From assembly GCF_021130785.1 (NCBI RefSeq), contig NC_060207.1:100791001-100855000 (forward strand): 64,000 bases of DNA, given 5' to 3'. The DNA comes from Homalodisca vitripennis (lineage: Eukaryota; Arthropoda; Insecta; Hemiptera; Cicadellidae). The position numbers and the translations under genes are program-made. How positions within the stretch are numbered: the stretch's first letter is position 1; the number at the start of each line of letters is the position of its first letter. Positions 15,101 through 29,200 of the stretch are shown piece after piece. The notes under the pieces are model-generated. The model searched no databases. It saw only the letters and a program-made list of their open reading frames with translations, and was not told the origin of the DNA.

Positions 15101-17922
15101 TATAAAGATGATATAACTCTTTTCTTTAGTGAAAAATCATGAATGATTTAGAACTGGAAACTCTTATAGACTTAATTTCACGTGCATAAATTTTCTTTGA
15201 TATTGATTTTAAAATTAATATAGCAAAGAATAAAGTCATAAAATTATTTAGTTCCCATGTTCCTGTTGAGGACACCTACTTTAATGGTGTGATTGATCAA
15301 ACTATAATTGAGGATTACATCAATAATGTTTGTTCGAAAGTCTCTCCTGGATTAAATGCATTAAGAAATCTAAGAAAATATTGACTGCAACTGTGTTAAA
15401 ATTGGCCTATTATGATCTTATATATCCTCGCTTATCATACAGTGTTGCTATTTGAGAATGTTGTAATGTAAATCAGTTTCAGAGACTTTTTGTCTTACAA
15501 AACAAGTCCATACAAACAATTACAAAACTACACTTTAAAAAGTCATGTAAATCTGCTTTTAAATAATTAAAAATTCTGACCTTGTCTTGTCTATATTAGA
15601 TTCAATATTGAGTTCAAAATTTAAATGTAAATCATTTGAGGGGATTACCACGATCACAGCACACAATATGATCAAATCTCTAGACCTCTGCAACACAGAC
15701 TCAATTTATTTATACATTTTCTGTTATAAGCAGGTACAAGGCTTTACAAACTCAGCTTTTACAACAAATTTCTAGAATGTATTAATTTAGAAAGCAATGA
15801 AAATCATTCAAAAGAAACCTGAAAAATTATTTGTTATCCAGAGCATTCTACACAGCTCATGGAACATAAAGTAGTATAAATAACTAAATTTAAGATTACA
15901 ATTTTATGGATATTATTCAAATTTTTATCTAAAATCATTTGGATACTTCCAAGGCTATACTCAATTATACTAAATTTTATTTATTTTTTAATATTAAGAT
16001 ATTTATAGAAAACACATCATGTAAATTTTAAAATTGTTTGTATGCAGTTTTAACATTGATGGCACAACTTAATGTTGTTATATAAATAAAATATTTTTAT
16101 GTGTTGAAAATTATGTAATCTCTAGAGAACTGTTTCTCAAAAGTTGTGTGTTTAAAACAAAAATTTTTTGTTGAATAGAAGTCATATTTTGACTTCCAGT
16201 AGATCTTTCATGTGTACTGAAACTGGTGCTTATTACCGTAATAGAATAAAATGGTACGGTTCTTTTTTTTTTGTAAACTTTGTTTTTTCCCTAACAGGTT
16301 AAAATGTGTGGAGATAGTTCTAACTGGCCTAGAGGATTGCAACAATGTCTTGTCAGAATTTGAACTGAAATTGGCTGCTTTTCAAGAGATGCCATCCGAA
16401 CTTGACAATTTGAAGACTGTAAGTAGCTCTGTATGCACATAATATATTTTATTGCAAAGTATGGATCATACTCATATGGACAACGTATGTGTGTTAATTA
16501 CTTATAAGACAACTCACCTGGCAGGTACACGAACAGCTGGTTTCGCTGCAGAAAGAGGTGAGCGCCACACAGCCAGCCATTGATCAGCTGATAGACGACT
16601 CGCACAATTGTCGCCGGCTGGTGGAGAAGTCACGTGCACATACACACCGCGGTGGTGCACACATTGACTTGGACCGTGTGGATACAGACGTTACACGCAT
16701 CACCCAGCGATGGAACAACATCTGCTCCCAGCTTCTTGATAGGTCAGTAGATGAACCTTTCCTGTACAAAAATTGGCAAACCAACAAGAAAAAAGTTTTG
16801 TTCAAAAGGAATCTTTTATTTATATTATCAGGTCTATCAGACAAATTATCTTCAGTACTAAAATAATTTAATAAGATTAAACAAAATTAAACCGTCAAAA
16901 CTTTTTCTGAATATTAATTACCATAATAATTATAATTAATTATTAGTGGTGTTTAATTATTATAAAATAATTAATAATAATTTAATATGGAAAATCGGGA
17001 CATTTTGTTTTTTATGAACTGAACTAATTGACCACTGAACTATAGACCACCACACATATCAGAAATCTCTGATAGTTTTAAGATAACCTCAACGTACCAG
17101 TTGTCTCTGATGATTTCAGTGCTAGGACTATATATGACCTAAAAACTTTTGCTGAATACAGTTTACTTCCTGAAAACATGATAAGTTTATAGTCCATAGT
17201 ATTTCAACATTAATGTTCTTAATTACTGATGTTTATTGAACAGGATGCGAAACTGTGAGGCCGCCTTCAACCTGTTGTCAAAATTCAAAAACTCATACCA
17301 ATCCGAGGTGACGATCGTGGATGAGAGCTACGAGAAACTAAACAGCATCCCACCAGTGCAGGTGAAGGAGACCGTCGACCTAACCAAGGTAAGAGCCACA
17401 GGGAGGTAAGAAACCGACATTGCTGCGTAATGGTCACCGTCAAACATACTCGCACAGTAGCATGTGTAACGTAACACAATGTTAACGTAACAGTGTAAAG
17501 AAAACATGTGGCCGGACATTTAACATTAACATCGGCCACAGTAGGATTGTTGTTGCATTTCCAGCATTTATCATAATGAAATTATGTTAACCTTCCAGTA
17601 AGGTGGCAGGTCGTAGATTTGGTGGAAGAATCAAATCAGTGAATCATTTGTGCATTTGATTCAAAGCAAAATCATTGCATTTTCTATTTTCATATCATTA
17701 CTTATTATGTACAAAAAATTGTATTTGTAATTTTATATATATATATATTTAAATTTAATCTTCAATACTAAAATAATTTATTAACATAAAAAAATCAAGT
17801 CAATAAATTCTTTCCTGAATATTGTGACCAACAATTAAAATACGATAGAACTCAGGTGTTCTGTTATTGAATTAAACTAATTGGTCCACTGAACTAGATA
17901 ACTCCAAAATACGACAACCCCC

Positions 17923-17976
<54 letters not shown>

Positions 17977-20900
17977 TGGTATGAGTACAAAATAATATTA
18001 TAAAGTTGTAAAATCAAGTATTGGTAATTATTATTTAAAAGAAAAGGTTTTACGTTTTGCTTATCTCATGAATGAACAACACAGATGAATAAAAGAATTT
18101 TAGTTTAACAAAAATAAAGTACACTCCACATCATAAATAAAAGAAGTAATTTTTAAAATACAACATTTTAATGCATTTTGTATACTTGGCTAATACAAAA
18201 CTTTGCTCTATACAGTATTGTAACATTATTAGGCATGTTGAATGTAAAAATAATCAACACAATATACATGTAATACAAGTAATATTTCCAATTTCACTGT
18301 TGTAAACTCTGTGACGAATCACATATCACACCTCATACATTCATTTGTGTTTTGATCTCAATATTGAAAAGCCTTATTGAGTACATGTTTTTGTAATAGA
18401 AAATTGTCATGAGTGTAATATGGTGAAGGATATATTTGAGAGGTTACAAGTGAGGTGTGAGGTGACGACTCAAAGAGTTTTGCCACTGGGCACTAACACT
18501 AACCTAACCTAACATAACCCTGGTTACATAGACGCTGTACACCTCCGTGCTGGAACGGGCGCAGCCGATGGAACAAGTCAACCTAGATGGTGGCCGGTTC
18601 ATACGAGAGGCTAAGGTGAGTGTACTGTACATATTTTGGGGACTTTATACGTGTGTCTGGGTCTTGGCCAACTTGACTTTCATGTTCTGAGAATGTTTTC
18701 TTGGGTCTTCTTTTAAAACACTTACAAGAGCGATGGTACTGATTGAGGAACAGAAAATCAAAACGTAATTATTTTTTTATAAATATGATCAGTTGTCATT
18801 ACAAAAATAACTATTTCAAATTTACAAGGTAATTCTGATTATCTATTGATTTGTTCTACAACATAATGACTATAAAAAAAGAAATATATTAAGATTAAAG
18901 ATTAGATTAAGATTAAAATATTATCAAAAAGGTTAGGTTTAAAACATTTTGGATGTGGTAATAATGGTGTGGTGACATATTAAATGTAAAACTAAATTAC
19001 ATTTTCCGGTTTCCAATAGTTATTACTTTATAAATGTGTAAATTGTTCAGATGAGTATGGGATTATAAAAATTATATAAATACTTCAACTGTAAAAGGGA
19101 TTTTTATAATTGCCAGACTTCTTTCAAAATAATATGAAAATATAAATATACTAAAGATTTGGTTGGCACTTTTAATATATAGAGATTTCAAGATAATTTG
19201 TTATGTTATCAAAGTTAATTTTCTATGTATTTATAGAAGATTTTAGTACACTGGGAAAGAATCACCTGTAGTGAATGAAATATTGGTTTTGCATAAAAAT
19301 GAATATTTTGTGTACTTTTTTAGTGTAATGTGTTGGCCAAACTCAGTCATCAACACAACTTTTAATTTGTTATTTGGGTGTTCCTGCCTGTAAATAAAGG
19401 CTGGGAGTGTTATTTATGGGTTTTTGTTGTAGATTAAAGGTTTTGAAATAAATGTTTGTCGTAGGTTATTTGTTATTTACCTATGTTATTTGATTTATGG
19501 TGTTGGGGTAGTTTTTGTTCTGGGATTTCACAGACAATCGTTCGTTCACACCATTTTTCTTCTAGTACTCTATTGTGTATTGTATGTGGAAATAATCGTA
19601 CTCAAAATTTACCATCAAATGAGATAAAAGAGCAATAATTATTAATATTCAAAATTGAATTTTTATTGTCATATTTAGAAATTCTTTCTCTTTGAAACTT
19701 TTGACTACAATAATTCCCACATACACCTATTGGAGGTATAATATTCATAGGAATAGATTTTGTTGAAGCACTGATATGGATAAAATTTCACAACAGAAAC
19801 GATATAACATCAATGTATTGGCACGACGTGTATATACCCTGTGTTGTTGGGGTGGGCCTGGTGTGCTCGCCGATACGCCAGGACACGTAACAATGTAACA
19901 GTGCAAACTGCTTGGATACGATAACGTAACGTAACTTAACGTATGGAGAAGGTTTAGTGCCTAACCATAACCTAACCTTAACACCCCCCCTCCCCAAGAT
20001 CTACGATGCGGGGCTGGCTCGCTACGCCGAGTGGTTGACAGAGGAGGTGCACCCGAGCCTGGACGCTGGTTCACGGAAACATGCACGGCGAGAGAGCGGG
20101 GCAGAGCTGGTGGTGCGTGAGCTCGACGTGCTCAACCACAGATACGACAAGCTGCTGGAGATTCTGTACGAGCGGCTACAGAGACTCGCACGGACCGACC
20201 CACAGTTACAAGTGAGTTGTGGCTACATACTCTCAATTATCTCCGTCTATTATAATTCAATGTGTTTTTCTCAGAGCGTTACAGTACTCACTTATGTTTC
20301 GTCTGAGGGGCTAAATTTCATCGCAATTACTAAAAATAATCAAAGATTTCACCATTCTAATAAATATTAAAATCATAAAAAATAAATATTAAAGTCAGTC
20401 GTAGGTGGTTAGTAGACGAGTGAAGACGTATTGTGACCTGTATTCCGTAGTTTAGTTTTAATGATTAGTGTTTGGTATAGTTTTGTATTAAGTGCATGTC
20501 TTTAGAGTTAGTGAAGTTGACAAACAACATGTAGGTTGTGATTCCTGACTTAGGCGTGCCACAACGCTTTAGTAAGATTTGTTTATTTTAACCTAGTTTG
20601 TAATTATGTATTAGGTTAGTTCTTTACCTGAAGAAGAGATCAGATTGCAGATCTCGAAACGTAGTGTTACTGTTTTCTTGTTTCACTGAACGGTGACAAA
20701 TGTCCGGAAAAATCCTGTTTCCTTCACAATCCTTCCATCGTCAAAAATAACCTTCAAATAAAGAATTAAAATCATATTCCTTTTTTTAAGGATTTATTGG
20801 GTTTTCATATGCATCAAGTTTTTTGAAATCCTAGAAACATTGTTTTACTTGTATATGGTATCACTAAATTCTCAGCCGACATCATACTAAAATAACAGCT

Positions 20901-23900
20901 GATAAAGTTTTGATAATAAGCATAGAAAACTTTTCCCCACAAATTCGTTTTACAGCTTGTCAATTTCATGAATTAGCTTGCAGACTCAACATTTAAATCA
21001 ACTCTTTCCCTACAATAAAATTTATTTTTATATGACTTAAGAACCTAGTTAGAGTTTATATTGATAAGTAAATTATATTTATAATTTCACACAATTTTAG
21101 ATATTGTGTGCATTGAAATACCATAAGATATCTTATGATAATTTGGGGATTACCATAAGAGCTACAAAAGACAGTACAAAGTGAAAGATGGCAGCATTGC
21201 TGCTCATCAATGTAAGACAGTGAAAAGTAAGAGGTTGCGACATTGGTGTTCATCAATTATAGTAGTGCAAAGTTATAGAGATGGCATCGTTGGTGTTCAT
21301 AATCGTAATTTTTAGTGCTATTGTTTTTAGTATCTCTTGAAGCAATAGTTTTTTTTTAGTTTGGGTAAGTCTAAAACAAATTCAATCATGCAGTCAAAAT
21401 CTTGATGGATTCTGAGAACAAAGTACACCTGTTTTAATGAAATTCAAAGAATTGTTATCATCTGTGAACAAATGAAAGACTGATCAAACACTGATTATGT
21501 ACTCAAGTTTTCAAAGAACAAGGAAGAAAGTGTGAATCAAAAAAGACAAAGTTTGTTTTTTCACCCAAGAATGATGGAATGATTGTTTAAGAATTTAAAG
21601 TAATAATGACTGAATAATTGGTTGTTAGAAAAAAAATGTTAACCACTGGCCACCAAAATGTTCTGCTACAAAACACACAGCTCACTCTGGTGTTATAGCC
21701 ACAAAACTTTCTTTACCAGATTTGGCTCTTCTAAATTTTCTACCTGTTGCCAATATAGAGAAATGGGTTCCTGGTAATAGATTTTGTTCAAATAACACAA
21801 TTGTGAAAACAAATTGTGATTTTGTGGAATTGTTCCATTCCTATTAATTTTGGGAGAGTAAAAATATTTGTCTATGTTTCAGAAAAAATGTGAAAGTGTA
21901 GGAGAAAACTACATTGAAAAATACAGTTTATTATAAAAAATGTAATGTTTTCTGGAATTAATTTTTAAATATCCCTATACATATACGCATCATGTTTTCA
22001 AAGTATGCAAAGTAAAGAAAGACCTGTGATGACTCATATGATACTCTTGCCAAGAGGTACCCTAACAAAGGTCACATACTATAGACTACTCATGAATCTG
22101 TAAATGTATGAAGAAAATATTTCTTATATCTTTGACATCTAATTTAATTTTACTCATATGTTTAAATAAATAAAACATAACCAAATTAATACAATATTAC
22201 AATACCTTAATATGATCTTTATTTTGAAGAATCCATCAAAATAAACATATCCATCTAAATAAACCATTTTTATCTCAATCTCTGACAGCTATAAAACTAC
22301 AAATCATGTAATTATTTTGTGCATTAAAGAATTTTATTGCACTCTCCAAAAACTTAATTTTGATTTGTTTTTTAATAGCCCTGAAAACAGCCAATACAAA
22401 AACTCTTTATGTCTCAAGAACTTGACTGGCTCTTTATAATACAAACAATGATGATGTGCTTAATATAAGACTACTTTTAGTTTACCTAAAAGTATGCTGG
22501 CACTGAAATTTTCACATTTTCAATTGTTTCTAAATTGAACTTATCTAAAATTTAGTGAATGTTTGTAATAAAGGTGATGAAATCAAGTGTAGCATTGATA
22601 TCCAAAGAATCAATGCGTTAGGGTTAAGTAACTGACAGCAGTCAGGTTCAGAACTGGCCAGAACTTTTGTGACAGACTGTACCTGTGACATGGGCAGGGA
22701 CTGTATTTGTGGGCCGAGGTGTGTGGATGTGGGAGGCAGATCACCTTCTGGCCCCTACCTTACTTACAAGACATGGCTCATTCATTCCTCTGCCTACCTA
22801 ATTGGTGGCCTGTCCTTGTTATTTAAATTGTTGCTCATAGTTTCAGTTTGTTTTCTACTTTTAGTTCACTTACAATGGAGAGGTCAAATATTAAAAACAT
22901 TAAAGTTTTGTTTTTGAATTATACTTTTATATATTTATGTAATTAATTAATTTATGTATTAGTTTCAGAATTTTTCACTGAAAGCAAAGAGTGGTTTTAT
23001 TTATATTTTATGTTATAGGCAATTTTAAAACTCCGTAAAAATTGATACACTAATGTTTATTCTGTTCAATTAGATGTGAAGTTCAAAATAGTATGGTGCG
23101 AATTTGAAAAAAATATAATGCATTTGAATCACCCAATACATTTTTACTATCTAGAAAATGAACTTCCATTGATAAAAATGTAGGAATCAATATAATGATA
23201 ATATGTACCAAAGATCAAAAGACTAAAAAAAGTATGATTCACAGGAGGACAGTCGTTTTTGTAACTGACTGTACACCTCTGCCCACTTCTCCCTTCCTCC
23301 TCACTTAGGTGTCATTCCTAGTCTGCAAGTCTCTGACTCTGTTTTGTTTCACTCTAGTGACAATAAGTTTTGTTTGATATAATTAGACTTTACGTGGTTG
23401 TTATTAGTTTTAATATTGTTAGTTAAAAATATGTAGTAATAATTGTGCTTTTCCACATTTTATATATTCACATCATTCACCAGTAATATTATTCTTGCTG
23501 TAGGTGTCTTCAGTTTTTGTTAAAGGACATCAGTAATTTGCTATATATTTTGCTAAGTACATACTAATAAACTATAATAACGTTATTAGCCATGGAAATT
23601 TTTAAACCACTACTGACACTACAAAGGTTTTAAAAAAAGCCCATAGAAAATAGGAAATTTAAAACTGCTTATTTGGATTTTATTTATTATATTTACATAT
23701 TCTAATAAATATAATCTAAAATTGAACTATGATATATTTAACAATATTGTACAGACAGATCTGTATAGTTGAGGCTCTAATTTATTATGACTATTATGTA
23801 ATAGAGGAATTAAAAAAAGTAATGTTTTTCCGGAAAACTAAAATTAAAAACATCAAAATATACCAATGCAAAAGCCTATATGTTAATTGTATAAAATAAT

Positions 23901-26159
23901 TTGTATATCGTTTATTCATATACTGGGAACTGATAAATAATAAATCAATATTTTATTACACTTTTTATTGTGTATAATATTGAAGCAATACTCTGTGACA
24001 GTAAGAAAGGTTGTTAGTGTTCTAAACAAAGGTACAATAATCTAATCCATGTTGTCTTTGATAAGAATAATCAGTTATTCAGATAATATGAAGTACATCA
24101 GCAAAATTGCATTTCAATATTCTTTTGAGATGGTTACCAATAATTCAGTTTTTAGTCTAATTTAATAATAAGTTATATTTTTGCGTGCTGCACATATTTG
24201 TATCCGAGATGTTGTAATAAAGTTATGATAAGCATGAAATGAAAAATCAACACTCCTAACCTTCGATTTGGTCGAGAAAGGTTAATTATTTGCCTCACTT
24301 ACGACATTTAACCCATGTGGAGATAATGTCAGGACGTTTTTGTTTGTTTCTGAAATAGATACAGAAATTATGTCATTCTGTTATAAAAACTGTGCAATAT
24401 TCATGCCACTGAACTGCTAGAAAGACAGAGGAAGGTCATATTTTCCTATTGATAACATTATGTTATCGTTGCATTCAGTAGCAGAGGATTTATTGGAATT
24501 ATAAACTCAAGTATGTCTTGATGTTCTTATAGAAACTTAAGTAGCATAGAAACTAAAGTAGCAAGTCTCCTAACAACGGTACATGCAAGTCCAGATTAAA
24601 GAAATAATTAACAATTGAGGCTCAAAAGTGGACTAATTTGTCGTTGTCTGTAATTGTCAAAGTGTCTAATTGGTTTCCAATTGTGTAATTGTGTCATGTA
24701 GGCGGAGCTCGAGAGGATGAAGCCGCAAGCCATCAAAACGTTCAGGACAGAGTTTAGTATCTACGAACACTCCACCACAGAACAGACACACTACTCTTCC
24801 ACAACCAGGTTAGTATTCTGTTCACCGAACATTTGCAGCAACATGGATTATTTTGATGAAAATTAGAGTTTGTGAAAGTATGTATTAAATTCACCACAAA
24901 TACTTTTTTTGTATGCAATAATGAGTTTAATTAATTGTTAGTTGAGCAAGAAAGTTAAAACATTTTCCATTAATCATAACTATTTTGTAATGAATACTCA
25001 ATATTGTTTAATAATCACTATAAACCAATTTCTTGTGTCATTGACAAATTCATAATTATTAATTGTATATATTAGTATTTTTTTATTTGTAGGCTTGTAA
25101 TTTAAGTTACACACTTTCATATTATTGCATGTACTATCATTTGATTGTAGTGCACCAATAATTTTATTATTGAGTAATTGAATGGAAAACAAGTTATAAG
25201 TGACAATTACAATTTACATTTATAATCATACACAAAAAATAGGATATCCATTTTTTTATCTTTCATTTGTTTAAAATAGATGTAAAAACAGTTATACAGG
25301 ATTTTTGCCACTATCCTTTGTGGAAGACATTGAAATTATTTTTCAAGGAAAACATCTCAAGGATTATAAGTATTGTATAAATATTTTAAAATTCAAGCTC
25401 ATATTTGGCTACAAACTGACTATAGATTATATAACTAGATTTCATATGAATATAGACTGGTTCAGAACTTGTGTTGTATATTATAGGGGATTGTTACCAT
25501 GATTATAGTAAACTGATTTTTATTACAGTCATTTTTTTAAGTTTTTAGTATTCTGTCTGTATGTGTTTTTATATTTATTTTAAAACGCATACATAAACAA
25601 ATTTTGAGAGGTTGTTAACATTGATAATGTATTCAAACACAAGCACTTTACAGGAGTAATTTCCTTTAGAGAATTGGATTAGATATCCAACAACACATAA
25701 TTCAAGTAAATCAATTTAACAATAATCTAAATATTGTTAACAAATTTGGAAAAGGTTGGTTGTTTCCTTCAATCTATATACATATGTACGTATGTATGTA
25801 TATAACAGTTTCCGTTCGTCTTGTCTCAAAGTAATTATTAAATAGTGTGTGTGTGTGCTTTTTTTTTTCATTATAACAAATGTACAGTGAACCTTGCATT
25901 TCTTTTAATATTTAACAATTGTAGATAACACATTCCTTCACCACAATTCTTAATTATTAAATAAAAATATTATCTAAATACAGTATTGCATTTATGGTTA
26001 TAATTCTTCCAGGTGCTAGGATGGTTTTTGTGATAAATTCAAATATTTGTGGCAGTAAACCCTTTAATAAGTATGATATGTCAGTTTTAAAGTAAGTTGA
26101 TTTAAATTTGTTAATGTATACTTTGTTTAATAGGACATTACAAGAATATTAAAATTATT

Positions 26160-26203
<44 letters not shown>

Positions 26204-29200
26204 AATATATATATATATATATATATTATTCTCGCTTGTTTAAGGCTTGTTGCCTTTCTGAAATTAATAAATTCATTGAAACTTTTGCAAAGCTATATAA
26301 TCTATTTCATTTCATCAAAATGTTGAGTTATTTGATAACAAGTTGCCAGTCTCTTAAATGTCAGAGAAAGTAAAAGAAAACTAGAAAAATACATTTAATA
26401 AAACCATTAGTATTTTTCTGTCACAGTTTAAATATTGAAGAGTTTATACAGCATGAAATCCCAATGCTAAAATAATTAATGATGTTAATAAATTCAGTAT
26501 TTCTTCACACTCAGTCATACAACAATTCATTACATCAGTACTGCAAATAGCAGGAGCAGTAGTGTGTCAAATGGACGCCAGATAACAATACCTGTTGATA
26601 TCTTATCAGTCACATTACTTTGCTTGCAGCAAACCACTCCACTTCATTGTGGGTTTTGTGCACGGTTATCTCCTTTGGCTTTATAGGTTGTGTGTCTTGA
26701 GTCTCCTGTGTTCATGTAAATTTTAAAAATAGTTACCACTTTTGACAAATTTTTTTATCTGTGATATTATTGGCTGTGTTTATTAATCTGTTTTTTATTG
26801 AGTAGTACTTAAACAAAGTTGATCATATATATATATATAAAAATGTACAACCGTGCCAGAACAACTTTAAATTTGGTTTATCCAGTATATTGCTGTTATT
26901 GCCAATGGAATTCTGTTGACAGGTACACATCAGATGTTGTGGACTCAGCACAACGAAACTCCAGTGAAAAAATAACAAAATCAGTTGCGAGTGTAAAAGT
27001 AACACAACAGGCCAACAGCCGTGAAGAATCTCCAGCCAAAATCTTCCCTGACCCTGTAGCGACTGAAACTTCAGTCAAAATAGGCAACAAAGTGTTCACA
27101 AATGGGGAATCTAGTCCGGCAAAATATAGTACAATGCAATTCTCGGAGATCCGATCATTAAAGCGAATAAACCGGGTAGAAGAGGGAATAGGAACGGACA
27201 ATGTTGACATCATAGAAGCTCCGGGAATCCTTCATCCTCAAACTCGGGAAGTGTTGACGGTCGGGGATGCAATTAGGTTAAGAGTGTTAGATGTGCGGAC
27301 TGGTAGAATAAATATGGTTGTAAACTCTAAGAACGTGTCTGTTACCATTGAAGAAGCTGTGGAACATGGTCTAGTCAATCCTGCATTAGCGGATCGGTTG
27401 TTAGGACCTTGTGGCATTGTTGAGGATGAGTCAAAGCCCCAGTTGTCTCTTCTGGAGGCAATCCAGAAGGAGCTACTGGATGCAGAGAGAGGGCCAGCAG
27501 AGAGAGCAAAGGTAAGATCACCAGAAGATAGGGGAGTTAGCATTGCTGAGGCTGTTCAGGGCCATGAAATAGATCCGGAAACGGGTCAGTATATTCTCAA
27601 AGATGGTAAAAAAATAAGTCTCAAGGAAGCATTCCGATTGGGTTTATTACGAAAAGATACTAAGCCTAATAAAAGAAAAGGGGTAGCATTGGCAGATGCA
27701 ATTGTACAAGGAATTGTAGATGAAAGGACAGGACAGATTGTGGATCGATACACGGGAGAAAAGTACCCAGTGGAGATAGCAATACAAAAAGGATTGATCG
27801 ATCCTGAGTTTAGAGAAGTGGTTGAAGTGGTAAGTGATAACAAAGTTACAGTGGAAGAAGCCTTACAATCAGGATTGTTAAAAGAAGGCAAGTACATGCA
27901 TAGTTTATCCCAAGAGAAGCTACCTTTGCGGGAAGCGAGAAGACGTCAACTAATTATCAAACCAATGACTTTAAAAGACTGTGTTGATTTAGACGTTTTT
28001 GAAGATGGTTATGTAAAAACACCTACACACCGAGCCAAAGTTTCCATTCTTGAAGGCATATCTCGAGGAGTATTAGATTCTGATACAGCAAAATCAGTTA
28101 CTGATACAAGAACTGAAGAACTGTTAACACTGTCAGATGCCTTATCAGAGGGTATCATTCTACCTGAGGGAAAATTTGTAGATAAGATAACAAATGAAGT
28201 TTTAACCATTCCAGAAGCTGTAGATAAGGGTTTTATTACCTCTGTTTCCATTAAATCTATTTTTGATATAGATGGCTTTAAGGATCAAAGTACTGGAGAG
28301 TTTTTAAGTTTAAACTTAGCTTTAGCAAAAAGCATTGTTAAAAATGGAGAATATGTGATAGATATTAAGTCTGGGAAAACTATTCCACTCAATGAGGCTG
28401 TGAAATTAGGTTTAGTCCGTCCAGAAGTTTTAGAGATGTTACAAAGAAAAATAGGGATCAAATCTGGTGGAAAAGAACTATCAGTTATAGAAGCAGTGTC
28501 TAAAAGCTATTTAGATCCAAGAACAGGGATGGTTTTAGAAAAGAAAACTAAAAAAGGCGTACCCTTGGATGAGGCAGTGAAGAAAAAGTTAATTTCACCA
28601 GAAGGGGCTGCATTACTTAATAGTTTATTAAATATTACTTTAACAACACAAACTGTTACCAAAACGATTAAACGATACTCAACTAGTGTGACTGTTGCAG
28701 AGTCATCAAAATTAATAACATTTGGAGAAGCTATAAGAAAAGGTTTAATAGATGAAAATACCCAAATGTTCAAAGATGAAAACACTGGAAGATTGTTGCC
28801 TGTAGAAGATGCTGTCAAAGAAGGGCTTTTAGGATTCCAAACAGATTTGGGAAGTCCAAGTAGTAGTTCCTCCTCAAGAGATGAATCACCAACCAAAGGA
28901 TCTCCTACCAAGAAAAAATCACCTATCAAAGAAAGTGTAAAGAGAGCATTAGATTCACTTTCAAGATCAGGCTCAACATCACCAACCAAAAAGACATTAT
29001 CAGGTAGTTCACCTGAGAAATCTGCTAAGATGTCAGAAGATTTTATAGTAGCTGAAAAATTGAAGACTGAAAGGCAAGTTTTTGAACTTCCACCTGATGG
29101 ATGGTATCTTGGTGAGGCAATTGACCAGCGATTATTTGACCCAATTACAGGACTATTCATAATTCCTGGGACAGACAGATTAGTATCCTTTGAGGAATGT

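Larger units (their letters stand above)
20212..24701 (+). other. intron 16 (4.5 kb)
   Basis: Holds a dispersed-repeat copy (about 20400-20760), three degenerate copies of a roughly 46-bp unit (21180-21300, gatggc-a-c-ttg-tg-tcat) and a mariner fossil (about 21640-21950). From 22000 to 24700 it is AT-rich. An 82-codon ORF at 22669-22917 has Cys-rich and hydrophobic parts but no recognised motif or splice support. Confidence 0.55.

Noticed and set aside
18500..18520. CCTAA-type telomere-like run
   Set aside because: Only about three imperfect units in a pyrimidine-rich acceptor region; not evidence of telomeric sequence. The same applies to 19961-19980.
22669..22917. 82-codon ORF with Cys-rich start and hydrophobic segment
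   Set aside because: No family recognised, no splice sites in phase with the gene, and the length is compatible with chance.
26819..26922. ATG and open frame just before exon 18 as an alternative start
   Set aside because: Residues upstream of 26923 are I/Y-rich from an AT microsatellite, and the acceptor at 26922/26923 joins exon 17 in phase. An internal promoter cannot be excluded but nothing supports one.
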